Origin: Aedes albopictus
Taxonomy: Eukaryota > Arthropoda > Insecta > Diptera > Culicidae
NCBI RefSeq assembly: GCF_035046485.1
Contig: NC_085138.1
Location: 41,327,464-41,391,463 of the forward strand
Direction of reading: 5' to 3'
Length of the DNA stretch: 64,000 bases
Part shown: piece by piece, positions 32,681-44,104 of the stretch
Numbering within the stretch: position 1 is the first letter of the stretch
Layout: each line of letters starts with the position of its first letter
Program-made: the position numbers and the translations under genes
Notes under the pieces: generated by a model
What the model saw: the letters and a program-made list of their open reading frames with translations, nothing else
What the model was told of the DNA's origin: nothing
The model's database searches: none

Positions 32681-34272
32681 GACATTCGTTTAGCCGAGAC
32701 CAAAAAATTTTCAAAAAAGTGTCAGGAGACTCATACAAAAGATTTTATGATAAAACTTTTTTATCGTAGTGATAGTATATCTAGTACTGTTTTATAAAAA
32801 TGTGATACATCACACGTTAACACTGAAACAAAAACTAGGATAAAACTCTTCAAATGTCATTTTTTGCCTAGACATTCGTTTAGCCGAGGTTAATGAAAAA
32901 TTGGTTTTCAATAGATTTTTTGCAATTTCGTGAGTATATTTCGAAGATATACTCCAATTTTATGACGTGTTAGCAAGATAATTGACCTTAAAAGTTTATT
33001 TATTTGTTAAATTCAGAGAAATATTATAAAAAAAAATGTCCCAATAAGGAGAAGCGATGATAAACAAATTTATTCAAGAAAAATGATTTTTCTTAACACC
33101 CAAACGTAAGCTTGATTAGCAGTTTTGAAAATATGGCATAGAATTATTGTTAGAAATGATCAAATTATTGGATAAAATGTCATGAAAAATATTAGTATAT
33201 TGGTTTTTGGTTAGTTAAACCTTAAAACGGGATTGATAAAAGCTAAAATAAATAGTTCTGCGTTGAAATAAAGACGTGCCCTAATACCTATGAAGTATAC
33301 CTATTTGATACTAGCATAACTAAATGAGTTAGAAGACTGCTAAGTGAAAGAACTGCAAGAAGTGTCAGAATTTTTGTACCCTGTTTATTTTAAAGCAGAT
33401 GTTCATGCAAAAATGCAAGATATGGTCAAACAATTGGCTTATTTCATTCAATTTGAAGAAATATATTATAAATGAGTCTTAGTTTTAAACCACATTCATT
33501 TTTAACATAATTTATGTGAAAAGAACGTCTAAATTTTGAAACAAGTTGTTCGTGCTAGAAATTTGAATACTTTCGGAGCCATTTCTCGAAATGTGAGCTG
33601 TCCAATGTATATTATTTCAGCCAGAATACAGTCTAGAATATTTTGAGAGCTATTAGAAGACGTAATAGTAGTAAACGCTGTGATTTATGCAAGTGAAACC
33701 ATCATATTTCATCAAAACAATACCTAAATACGAGATTTTTTGATAGTTTGCGTTATTTTTTTCTGTTAAAACATTGTTTTTCGTAAATTTTCAACCTTCA
33801 CTCGTCATGAAACTCATTAGATTCTTTTGAAACACTTCCGATAAGAATAACTTCATCAAATCTCAATTTGGAAACATTTACAATATTATGACATATTTAT
33901 ATGAGATGCATGCAAAATTAGTATGGCAACACTTCCAAAAACGATCTAATTCATGATTTACAAGTCGATCTATAATGTAGGTCACCATACAAAATGATTT
34001 TGTTGGATATTTTCGAAATTTGTTAGTTTTTTTATTATGGAATTCCAAAAATTGCACAATTCGGCTAAACGAATGTCTAGGCAAAAAATGACATTTGAAG
34101 GGGTTTTACCCTCGTTTTTGTTTCAGTGTATTTGTAAGTGTGGTGTATCACATTTTTATAAAACAGTACAAGATATGCTACCACTACGTTAAGAAAGTTT
34201 TATCATAAAATCTTTTGTATGAGTTTCCTGGCACTTTTTTGAAAATTTTTTGGCCTCGGCTAAACGAATGTC
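32681..34272. mobile_element. 1.59-kb TA-flanked element with doubled termini
   Basis: The ends are GACATTCGTTTAGCCGAG and its inverse, flanked by TA (32679-32680, 34273-34274). The same terminal motif appears again about 190 bp inside each end (32871 and the inverse ending 34077), also next to TA. The 190-bp segments between outer and inner motifs are inverted copies of each other (sharing AAAAGTGTCAGGAGACTCAT or a close variant). No transposase is recognised in the AT-rich core. Confidence 0.88.
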
Positions 34273-34274
34273 TA

Positions 34275-35309
34275 TCACTGTATAATTAAAGAAATCTGAA
34301 ACTTTTGAACATGTATTGTTGAATGCATTTCGAAACTTTTGAAAACCATAGGGTTACCTGGAGTAGAAATCCAAATATTATATGATTTCCAGTTCAACTT
34401 TACTAAAGATGTAATAATATTATGCACTATTTATCTTGAGATACGGAAGCTCAACAAGTTTATTGCAGACAAGTAGTAACAATAATCAAAGACACTAGTC
34501 AAAGATTCATCAGTTAGCCCCCGACATCTAAGTCGTATCACATTATAGTCGTCGCGTGCGTCGTCCGAAATCTTATTCGCGGGTGCTTTCGCTAAAGTGC
34601 AAACCGAGAGTTAACCCACATTTTTGGCCCTTCGAGCCGGTTTTGCCAGATTTGTGAAAACTTATTTTCGGTGATAGTGCGTGTCGCTTGGGTTTGATTC
34701 GGCTATCAATCAGGAGTGATTTACAATAGACCAGTGCGGTCTGATTGTTCGACATTGTACTGGCGCATTGCACGCACAGTGATATTACTCCGCTGGCGTG
34801 GAGTGTGGAGAACGCTAGGGAAAGTGGATTAATTGCAATTGATGCTGCTGGATACGTCGTTGCGGTTGCGTGGTTGCAGTTGATTGCCATCGAGGATCAA
34901 GAAGGATCTTGTTCGGCTACGATGGACCTCACCATTGTAACCCAAGGACCCTGAACGGTTGGATTCGCCGAAAGTCAGATAAGTACAGTGTGCGTGAGAT
35001 TGTGGTGGTTGCGGTAGTTTAACTTGGCTTTTATTGCTTTCGCCAGCTAGATCGAAAGCTCTACAAGCGGTAGTGAAATTCTAAGCTCTGACTGAGACTT
35101 AACTGGATGCGACATTGTACTTATCAGTAGCATTCTGTGGAGAAAGTGTTTGAGTTTCTTCGGTTTCATAATTTAGAGATTTGTGATTGCTTGATTTCAC
35201 AGAGATTTATCAATTCTGGTAGATTTAATCTGTCAACTTTCAATCGTTCTGTCGCTTGGGGTTTCGGGAGTGAGATGTGGTTGTGGTGAATCACAGTACG
35301 TGATTAGTG
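34275..35309 (+). other. Probable 5' region of the BEL/Pao element, LTR not identified
   Basis: It lies directly upstream of gag remnants on the same strand and is GC-richer than the transposon before it, so leader or LTR sequence is likely from about 34.5 kb. I could not find a second LTR copy downstream of the integrase remnants, nor a primer binding site, so this is inference from position. Confidence 0.35.
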
Positions 35310-35900
35310 CCTGTCTAATTATGGCAACTTGCTCGGATATCTTTGATAAACATCGAGGAGTTTTTGTCGTTGTACCAGGCGGATCGAGATAAAAGTGCAG
35401 TAAAGTAACTGGATGAAATGTATGATAAATACTGTGAAGTGAGAGTGAACATCGAAGTGATTACCGATGACTAGGACGTCAATCAAGAAGTGGAAAATAC
35501 CACCGAAGATGGAGCTGTACGACAAGCTGATATGGCCTAGGCTCGCCTACGAGAAAATGAAGAGATTTTCAAGCACTTTCGTCGTAAACATCGATGGTTG
35601 ACTTTCTTGAGAATCACTGTACAATCCTACAATCAACATCGACACGGAAGGCCAATAGTTTCAAGAAACATTGGCATTTAGCAGGGTTCGCGTTTTGCCA
35701 GAATGAAGATTGTGGATAAAAAGATGCTAGTCCGGATGCTTGGATTGTGTCTGAACTGCTTACGTTCCGGTCATTTCATTGCGGACTGTTCGAGGTCATT
35801 GCGTGGAAACATGCGGCATCATCATTTGCTGCATCCATACAACAACCCTGTAGGTCAAGGGCAGAACGTGAATCAGCCCTCCTCCTAAAAGCACACGAAA
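35310..35900 (+). pseudogene. BEL/Pao gag remnant with zinc knuckle
   Basis: Gag packages element RNA in virus-like particles. Several frames must be combined: NIEEFLSLYQADRDKSAVK near 35350, DEMYDKYCEVRVNIEVITDD ending near 35470, and an open segment 35703-35888 carrying the knuckle CLNCLRSGHFIADC, a C-x2-C-x4-H-x4-C nucleic-acid binding motif. Stops and frameshifts separate these pieces, so no functional Gag can be made. Protease and RT remnants follow on the same strand, which fixes the element type and orientation. Confidence 0.8.
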
Positions 35901-36079
35901 GGACCTCAAAGAGCGAACTCTCAATATCCGCAATCTAATCAAGCCTAAAACCGGTACAATTCTCAACACGCACAGTCTACACCAACTCCAAGTACATCCT
36001 CGCGAAATGCATGCCTACCACCTCCCACTAATCCTTCTACTGTACACCACACTGCTACAACAACAAAAACACACCACCA

Positions 36080-36400
36080 TTCAAACACTGCATTTATCGT
36101 CTGCAATTGTGAAGCTCGGTGATCACCATGGAAACACTGTACTTGCACGTGCTTTTGCTGGGTAATGGTCCTCAAGTCTGTCTGATGACTGAGAATCTCG
36201 CTCAACGGTTGAGCTTCCGAAGAATTCGGGAGAACATGCCGGTAAATGGAGTTGGTGGTTGGTGTTCAGTTGCTAAACAAGCTGCATTAGCAATGGTTCT
36301 GTCAGGCAACACGTCGTACGTGACAGGGGAAGTCAAATTTCTGGATCTTGCGAAGATTACTACAAGTCCACCGCAGATACCGATGATACGTTATTGTTGA
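36080..36400 (+). pseudogene. BEL/Pao aspartic protease remnant
   Basis: Element protease cuts the polyprotein. The upstream frame reads AIVKLGDHHGNTVLARA, and after a frame change the downstream frame reads TENLAQRLSFRRIRENMP then VNGVGG, both typical of the BEL/Pao protease domain. The catalytic segment, usually DSG, reads GNG here (in LLLGNGPQ), so the active-site aspartate is lost in addition to the frameshift. Confidence 0.8.
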
Positions 36401-36439
36401 ATCGCTATCAGGAGTATGCCGTTCGGATCCCGGCGTCAA

Positions 36440-36783
36440 TGAACCTGATTCGATCGATGTTATTCTGGGAGTAGCTGTCTTCTACGAGTTTCTACTGAGT
36501 GAGCAGCTTAACTCTCCAGGTCAGGTCCATGCTATCGTCCATGCGCAGTAACTACGACAGAGGTTCTTGAGGAGCTGACGAAGTTTTGGGAATTGGAAGC
36601 TTGTAGCACGAAGAGCTGTCGGTCCATCGAGGAGTCTGTCTGCGAAACCATCTTCGAGGAGACAATCACCAATGCTCTGGATGGGAAGTTCCGAGTGCAG
36701 CTATTAAAGAAGAAACACGTGCTGGACAAACTAGGAAACTCGAAGGCAATAGCTAGGAAACGCTATTTGTCAATTCAGGCTTG
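36440..36783 (+). pseudogene. BEL/Pao segment between protease and reverse transcriptase
   Basis: The translation gives CSTKSCRSIEESVCETIFEE then KKKHVLDKLGNSKAIARKRY, the conserved stretch that precedes RT in this family. It is interrupted at about 36783; the continuing ELKTMYTNFMHEYLQLGHMK resumes near 37600, so about 0.8 kb has been inserted. Confidence 0.8.
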
Positions 36784-37364
36784 TCATGTGCTCCCGCAAT
36801 GTGCCTCAAATGCATGTTTTTGTTCTCTTTATCTTTGTACGCTCCCACCGTTATCGTTTGTGCTGGAGCGTAACGCAAGGAGGAAGCATGCGAAAACAAA
36901 GAGAAACGTCGAGCCACAAAAATCAACAGAAAGAGAAACATTTTTGTGCATCATTTTTGAGGCTCCCGCAAAGTTGATCGACAATTTCACCGGCGTTTTA
37001 CGCGGTATGATCGTTCCATTCGCATTGCATGACTCAATTGCATACATAAATACTTGTACGCTTGTTAATTATTGATTTTACGAGCATAAGCATATTTATG
37101 TTAACTCCCGGTGCACAAAGTGCCTCAATTTTGAGTAAACGCACTTTTTTGTACAAACAAATCCGCACATGTTTCGGTGTCACAAGCTGCAAGCAGAAAG
37201 GTGGAAGAAACCGAGAGAAGCCGCTCTGGCATTGGATGCGGGAGCGTGGTGCAGATTTTTTCTTCTCTTGTTTTGCTCTGAGGAGGATTCCATCTCTGTG
37301 TCAATTGAGAAGCGACTAGATGCCAACCGAGAACCATAGATTAGATAACAGACATTCAGGCTTG
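36773..37364. mobile_element. Insertion in the BEL/Pao element, flanked by 11-bp direct repeats
   Basis: ATTCAGGCTTG is present at 36773-36783 and 37354-37364, enclosing about 570 bp that has no BEL/Pao similarity. Such repeats look like a target duplication. Terminal inverted repeats and a poly-A tail were not recognised, so the class is unknown. A further 235 bp (37365-37600) of unassigned sequence separates it from the resumed BEL/Pao frame. Confidence 0.5.
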
Positions 37365-37599
37365 CATACAACATGTATGTAAACCCTTTTAACCGTTATT
37401 TCATTAAGGAAACCTAACTGATGGCACAACGATCGCATTCATATCACTTGAGTGCAAATGACAAACACAAATAATCCCTGTCAGGGGCTACCTGCAGTAA
37501 TTCGTTGGAAAGATGGAAGCAACGAGCAGCGTATTTGGTTTCACAGTTTTTACACAGGTTTTGAGTTGAATGTTGTTCTAGGATAAACATCTGTTATCT

Positions 37600-38252
37600 G
37601 TGCCAGAACTAAAGACCATGTATACGAATTTTATGCATGAGTATCTTCAGCTGGGACATATGAAGGAGATAAAGGCGGAAGAGGAAGAATCAGTTCAAGA
37701 GTATTACATTCCTCATCACTCTGTTCTGCAGCCGGAAAGCGCGACAACTAAGTTTAGAATAGTTTTCGATGCATCCTGTCCAACGGATACGGGTGTGTCC
37801 ATCAACGATGTTCTGATGGTTGGGTCTGTTGTTCAGGATGATTTGCGGAGCATCTTATTACGTTTTCGACTGGTAGGGTATGCTTTTATATGAGATGCAG
37901 CGAAAATGTACCGAATGGTATGGCAGGAAGCGTCGGACCAACTTCTCCATTACATATTCTGGAGAAATTCTTCAGAGGAGCAACTGCGGACGTACAAGCT
38001 CACTACCGTTACGTACGGTACATCATCTGCACCATACCTCGCTATTCGCTGTTTGAATCGATGTGCCAAATAAGGTGCAGAACGATACCTAGTTGCCTCA
38101 GCGGCAGTCAAAAAGACCTTTAACGCGGATGGTATACTAGTGGGCTTCCACACTGTTGAAGAAGGGAAACCTGTTTGTAAGCACGTCCGAGAGCTTCTGC
38201 AAGGATCAGCAATAATCCGGAAATTTGGTCGAAAAACCCTCCTCAATAGTAT
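37600..38252 (+). pseudogene. BEL/Pao reverse transcriptase remnant
   Basis: The translation shows PHHSVLQPESATTKFRIVFD, ASC, then SINDVLMVGSVVQDDLRSIL and LLRFRLVGYAF, an in-frame TGA at 37891, then KMYRMVWQEASDQLLHY and TVTYGTSSAPYLAIRCL, a TAA at 38071, a frameshift, and VASAAVKKTFNADGILVGF. The catalytic box, normally YVDD, reads NADG here, so one catalytic aspartate is gone. The frame is cut at about 38252 by the insertion that runs to 44099. The element cannot be active. Confidence 0.88.
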
Positions 38253-38388
38253 CGATAGTACGTACACCAAAATTTATTTAATTTTTAATCTACAAAAATG
38301 GGTTCGAATCATTAGTAAACGTATAGCAGAGACTCCGATACTATGAATTTGTGTTATGCAGACTCCTATGACACGGATTTTCAGTCAT

Positions 38389-38766
38389 GGTTTCCCAAAC
38401 TGTGGGTCGCGACACCCTTGGGGGATCGCCGGCCTTCATCCAGCGGGTCGCGAGAGCCAGTTGAATAATTTACTGTAACCTGGGCCGGATCTAAGGGGGG
38501 CCGGGGAGGCCCGGGCCTCCACATTTTAGGGGCCCCCACAAAAACCTTTTTTGGGCGCTAACATTAGCTTTAATTTACATATTTCTCAAGTACAGTGCGA
38601 AAACGAGGAAAAAAGGTCATCTCTCCGAGGGTCCTCCACATCCGCTCGGGCCCTGGGCCCCCACAACCCTTAATCCGGGCCTGACTGTAACAGACAACAA
38701 GCGAGGGGTCGCCGAAAGCACGTCAATTGACAAAAGTGGGTCGCGTACATAAAAAGTTTGGGAACC
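38389..38766. mobile_element. hAT-like element, interrupted
   Basis: GGTTTCCCAAACTGTGGGTC at the left and GTTTGGGAACC at the right form the ends, with GTGGGTCGCG near each end, as in many hAT-type elements. It is split by the smaller hAT MITE at 38480-38683. No target duplication was identified for the outer element. Confidence 0.6.
38480..38683. mobile_element. hAT MITE, 204 bp, with 8-bp target duplication
   Basis: ACTGTAAC flanks both sides (38472-38479 and 38684-38691), the 8-bp duplication typical of hAT elements. Ends CTGGGCCGGATCTAAGG and CAGGCCCGGATTAAGG (read inward on opposite strands) are imperfect inverted copies. A diverged relative lies at 53474-53690. Non-coding. Confidence 0.88.
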
Positions 38767-39388
38767 TATAAGCAGTTTTAAAATGTAGCGAAATGGAAGA
38801 CATGAACGAATACGTTTGATGTAATGATTGCAGTATTCTTCGCTTTACAGAGATATTTTCTGCCAGTCATAATATCTGCCATCATCATTCTGGCGTTACA
38901 TCCCAGTTGGGGAGGACTGCTTCTCAGCTTAGTGGTCTATAATCACTTGCACAGTTATTAAATAAACGCTTTCTTTACCAATAGAACATTGTAATAAAAT
39001 AAAAAGGCAAATGATGGTGCTATTTTGTGTGGTAATAAAAAAAAATAAATTTCTCGGCGAAGATTGCTCTTCAAAACATGAATCAAACCCATAAAGTTAC
39101 TTATCCAAACCATTGATTTCAGTTCACTTACTTGTTATTATTTTTCGTTTTCCAACAATGTTTTTTTTTTGCGATACGTATAAAATATTTGACAGTCTTC
39201 CATGAGTTCGGAAATTTAAACAACTTTGAGTACCGTAGGGCACTGCAAGCTGCGGTTGCTAAGGAAATTGGTCATAGTTTTTGACGTTTCGTGGTTTTGT
39301 TGTTAACGATTCGGACTTAAAAAAATCGTAGGCTCTTGCATTAAAAAAAAAACTCGCCAGCTTATCATGAGCGGTTGGATTGGTTCTA
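38767..39388. other. No gene recognised
   Basis: AT-rich sequence inside the composite insertion; no termini or coding remnants recognised. Confidence 0.4.
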
Positions 39389-41232
39389 CGACATTACCCG
39401 GAAAACCATTACCCGGAATACCATTTACCGGAAAACCATTACCCAGAATGAACCATTTACCAGAGAACCATTTACCGGAAAACCATTTATCGGAAAAGAT
39501 TTTTTTCCGAAATTTGTTTCCAGATTGCACAGCGATATCCAGACATTAGATCCCATGCCTTTTGCGCCGGTCATCTTCCGACCCAAACCATTACCCGGGC
39601 ATTTAGCTGAACACTAGTTTCGCCAAATTATAATTAGCAGTAAATTGGTTAACCGACAGAGCTGTCATGTAGTTACATCCATGTGGTTCATCTACGAGTT
39701 TGTATAAATAATGTGCTGAATGTGATTGCTAATATTTCCAGCAAATATTTGCGCTTCTTTTAATACGGGCTGATTTTAATAGGTTGGTCGTACAGTTCAA
39801 ACTTTTTACTGGAAAGACATTTTCCGAAATAATGCAAATCCATTTTCCGAACAGCCCCATTTTCCGAAATGATTCATTTCCCGGAAAGGCATAGGAAAAC
39901 CTAAGATCTCAGAAGATGTTTTGGTGTCTTTAAACATAATCTGATATTTTGTTTCCTATTTCGATTAATTTTATCAGTTGATAATCGAGTTGAAAATCAA
40001 GCCTGAAAACTATATTCGGAATATATTTTTCACGATTATAGAACTAGAACTAGATTCTCGATTCAGCTCACTTAGGAAACTTGAGCTGAATGAACATTTT
40101 TAGACTGGCAACGAAACTGTAGCTTTTCCATATGACATTTTCTTTCTTTTTGTCGAATATTGTGCTTCAAAGTTTATTTACGAAGTTTATTGCAATCGAA
40201 CTGTTAACTGTATAGGAGAATTGCCCTTCTTCAATTTATAGGCTGTTCTTCCTAACAATGTTACGTTACATAATTGGTTGGCGACCAATCTATCAATTCC
40301 ATCTAGTGTTTTTCCTTCTTTAAAAAAATGGGCTGTTCTTTTGATTTACATTGTTATAGAGCTGTCTGATTACCATGTTGTTTATTGGAAATTGCTGCTT
40401 TTTATGCATCGTGCCAAACTTGATTAGCGAAACTATTAACTTTGACTGATATGTTTCCTTTTTCAAGATGTGTTGTTCTTTCAACTAAGCCTGTTACAGA
40501 ATTGTTTAAATAACAAACTGTAAATTTCACTCTTCGATATTTTCCCTTTTTCTAGTAATAACAGGCTGTTCTTTCGATGCCTGTTTTCGGTCACTTTTCA
40601 TATTTTTTTTCTGAACATGCACATTTCAGTACCGTCCACCCCCGTTGGTGTAACCGCATCTCATCTGAACAATTTTTTGTTTGACCCCCGCTAATCTTGT
40701 TCAAATTGTTCAAACGTCATTTTGCTCAAGGAACGGTGTGAAACGAAACACAAAATAAAAACAAAACAATAAAAAAGATTCCCGTTAGTGTGTTTTTTGA
40801 TGCCCCACACAGTTGCTAGAAGTTCAAATTAAAAGTAAATCCCGTTGATTTGCATGAGGTGTCATTCAAACCAACGGGGTAGAAGGCCCAAGTCACAAAG
40901 AGTCACGGCAGCGCAGGGTTTTGTTGCGCAGAAGTCATTGTGACTAACTTCTAACATATAAATACTTACTTGCTAGAAGTAAGTCAAAACGACTTCTGTG
41001 CAACAAAACTCTGTGCCACCGTAACTCTTCTGTGACAAGTGTGTTACTTGGTGAATTTGTTTCCGGTAAATAGAACATTCCGGTAAACGGTTTTTCGGTA
41101 AATAGTACATTCCGGTAAATGGTACCTTCCGGTAAATGGTACATTCCGGTAAATGGTACATTCTGGTAAATGGTTTTCCGGTAAATGGCATTCCGGGTGA
41201 TGATTTTCCGGGTAATGGTTTTCCGGGTAATA
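39389..41232. mobile_element. 1.84-kb element whose ends are tandem ACCATTTACCGGAA arrays
   Basis: The left end (39389-39500) holds about eight imperfect copies of a 14-16-bp unit (ACCATTACCCGGAA, ACCATTTACCGGAA). The right end (41050-41232) holds about ten copies of the complement (TTCCGGTAAATGGT). A few more units sit at 39585 and 39815-39890. TA dinucleotides adjoin both outer ends. The flanks GGTTGGATTGGTTCTA and AATCCAACCGATTCTA also match in inverse orientation, so the ends may reach slightly further. No transposase seen. Confidence 0.75.
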
Positions 41233-41299
41233 GTATAGAATCGGTTGGATTTAATTGAAAATGGGGGTATGCGTGCGTGTGCTGTTTTATAACTCGATG

Positions 41300-43065
41300 G
41301 TGGCTTGGTGGCTCACCTCATGGAGTTCCTTCTGGGATTCCACAAGAGTTCCATCCAGGACTCCCCTCGTGGTTTGTCCACAAATTTGTTCCAGAGCATT
41401 CTTCTGGGATTCCGTAAGCTCTTAATAAAATTCTTCCGGAAGTTTATTTCATTCAAAAGTTCCCTCTGGAGTTTTTTTTTCTGGGATTCCTTAGAGGTTC
41501 CGCCTGGGGTTCTGTCAAAAACTCTTACCATTATTGTTACAGGAAGTTCCCGCGATTCTTCCAGAGATTTCTGGATTTCTGTAGAAATTAATTTCGAGAT
41601 TTCTTCAGCATTACTCCTTCTAGGATTACCATAGTAATTTTTCCTGAAACTCTTCCAGGTATTCCTTCCGTGGTTTCTCCACAAACTTATTCTAGAATTC
41701 CTCTAGGAGGGAGCTATAACTAAGTAGCTTTTTGTTTATTCAAGAAAATCTTACAGAAACTACATGAGGATTTCCAAAAACAAAATACTCTAAAATATTC
41801 ATAATGAATTCCAGGAGGATTTCCATTACAAACATCTGAAAGGATTCCTAGAAGAAGCTCTAAGAGGAATCCCGAAAGAAGTTCCTGAAAAGTAATTCCT
41901 GACAGTCACCCAGAAGAAATTCACGGAGGAATCTCGGAAAGAATTTCCGAAAGAATCCTGGAAAAATCCCAGAAAGTTTACCTGGTAAAATTATTGTAGG
42001 AATCCCCGAAGGAATACAAAAATCAGAAGTAGCTCCCGAAAAAAACCGGGAGAAGTTCCTGGAGGGATCTCGGAGAAGCTTTTAGAGGAATACTGAATGT
42101 AGTCCTTGTCAGGGATCTTGTAGGATATCTGGAAAAGTTTTAGAAGAAATTCCTGTAGAATTCCGAGAAGATACTCCGGGAAGAATCTCGTATGAAATTC
42201 CAGGAATAAATCCTTATGGATTTTTGCAAGGAATTTTTGAAGGAATCTCGGTAAGAATTTCTGATACAATTTCCGAAAGAACTCCTAGAGAAATTCTGGG
42301 TGAAGTTGCTAGAATTTACAGGAATACCATCTGGAAGCCCAAAAAAAAATCCGGAGACATCCCGAAAGAAACCATTCGGAGAATCTCGGATGAAATTCCT
42401 GGAGGATTCCGGGGACTTTTTGAGAAATTCTCGAAAAAATCTCTTTAAGTCCGAACGTAAACAAAAAGGTCACAAAACATCAAAAACTTAGAAAATAATT
42501 ATTTAGCAACCGCGGCTTGCATTGTCCTCTAGGCTGTACCTATTCAATTGTTTCTAGGTGAACCCGAAATGTGGGATTCGGGGAAAGACATTCCACTTTC
42601 TCGCTTGCTTTAGGGATTTCTTCAAGTTTCAAGTTTCTTTCAGTTCCGAAATTCCTCTAAGTGTTGGTTCCGAGATTTCTCCAGGAATTCTTTCTGGGAT
42701 TCCTTAGGGTTCTTCCAGAGTTTCTTCTGCGATTCCTGTTGAGATACCAGGGTCTCTTTCAGAGATTTCTCCAAAGATTCCTTCCGAAATTTTACCAAGA
42801 ATTTCTTCTGTAATACTTTCGGGACTTCCAGGATTTCGACAGGAATTTCTTCCTGAATACCTCCAAGTATTTTGTTCCGGGATTTCTCCATGAATTCATT
42901 CCAAGATTCCTCCAGAAATTCATTCCGAGATTCCTACAGGAATTCTTTCTAATATTCATCAAATATTTTTTTCTTTGAATTCCTCCAAGAATTTCGGGAT
43001 TCCTCCAAGAGCTCCGGGGTACCTCTAGGAATCCCTTCTCAAAAAAAATTAAACTCTTGGAGGTG
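41300..43065. repeat. GGAATTCC-type degenerate repeat block
   Basis: Same family as 20.6-24.4 kb, with units such as GGGATTCC, GGAATTTCT and TTCCGAAAG at short spacing. Open frames crossing it (41313-41684, 42224-42448, 42640-42891) are artefacts. Confidence 0.75.
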
Positions 43066-43170
43066 TCCTAGAAGGAGCAATGTTCATAAGGTTTTGAAAA
43101 TATCACGGCAATAATTATTGCAGGAGAAAATAATTCTATAATGTTTCTATAACAAGATATAACTGATCTA

Positions 43171-43768
43171 CAGGGTGCGGCAGGAAAAAATGCGAAAAGT
43201 TCAAGGCACTATTATACGCTAAATATGGGATACATATGACTATTTTTTCATGACAGTGTATCAGTCAATGACTATATTCTAGCACTGAAAAATAAAAATG
43301 AACATATTTGATGTTTAACATGTGTTAATGTAGGCCTAATAAGCGGGTATCAATAAACTGCGCGCCCAATGGTCATTTAACAAAATGATTATAACAGTAA
43401 AAAAATTAGCTTGAATTCGAAGAACAACCAGACCACACTGATCCAGAGCCATGTAGTTTCACATACTAGATGAAATAAGTACATATATTTGATGATATTG
43501 TAGAGAAAATCTAAAATTTTGTTTTATCAGATACGAAATTTAGCGACCTGTGTGATTTTCTGCGGTTTGAAAATTCTGGTTGTCTTCATCTTCAGGCGCC
43601 GCCCTGTAAAGGTTAGTGACCAAAATGGGAAAAAATTTAATTAACTTTTCAGAAAACTAGCCTATTATAGATCATGGAACGTTGAAACATAGATTGGTTA
43701 ATGTCAAATGGACGAAAATGAGGTTTGAAGTTGAAAAACATTTTCGCATTTTTTCCTGCCGCATACTG
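43171..43768. mobile_element. TA-flanked MITE, 598 bp, CAG-ended
   Basis: The left end CAGGGTGCGGCAGGAAAAAA matches the inverse of the right end (read inward CAGTATGCGGCAGGAAAAAA), about 32 bp with two differences. TA is present at 43169-43170 and 43769-43770. This is the layout of mariner/pogo-type elements. Non-coding. Confidence 0.9.
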
Positions 43769-43770
43769 TA

Positions 43771-44100
43771 GATCGATTCAATTATATCTAGACCAGTTTG
43801 GATGATTCTAAAAGATAATTCAAATAAAATCAATATAAGTTCCCAGAGACGAGATGCCTCTACGAAGCATCCCCACAGCACAAGAAGATTTTTCCAATAA
43901 AGATAGGATCCTAAACAAGCAAAATTACGTAATTAATAAACGGACCCTTAGGCCACATGTATTATTTTGGCAATCCTGACGTTCTAGAAATAACATTCTT
44001 TGATTTGAAAATGAAATTTGAAATAAAAATTTGTGATTCGATAGTACGCACGTTTCGATAGTACGTACACTAAACGAAGCGATGGTGTACGTACTATCGA
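43771..44100. repeat. Right flank of the composite insertion with a 15-bp perfect hairpin
   Basis: CGATAGTACGTACAC at 44056-44070 pairs perfectly with GTGTACGTACTATCG at 44085-44099 around a 14-base loop. A further GATAGTACGCACG copy lies just upstream near 44040. Confidence 0.7.
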
Positions 44101-44104
44101 GGTA

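Larger units (their letters stand above)
38253..44099. mobile_element. Composite 5.8-kb insertion inside the BEL/Pao element
   Basis: A 17-bp inverted pair, CGATAGTACGTACACCA, marks both edges (38253-38269 and 44083-44099), and BEL/Pao coding remnants stop just before and resume just after. The right edge extends to CAGGCATACCTCG read from outside on the minus strand, next to TA, which resembles pogo/Tigger-type ends. The left edge lacks that extension. The interior is a stack of other elements listed separately. The whole could be one large element with later insertions, or serial insertions with coincidentally retained ends. Confidence 0.55.
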
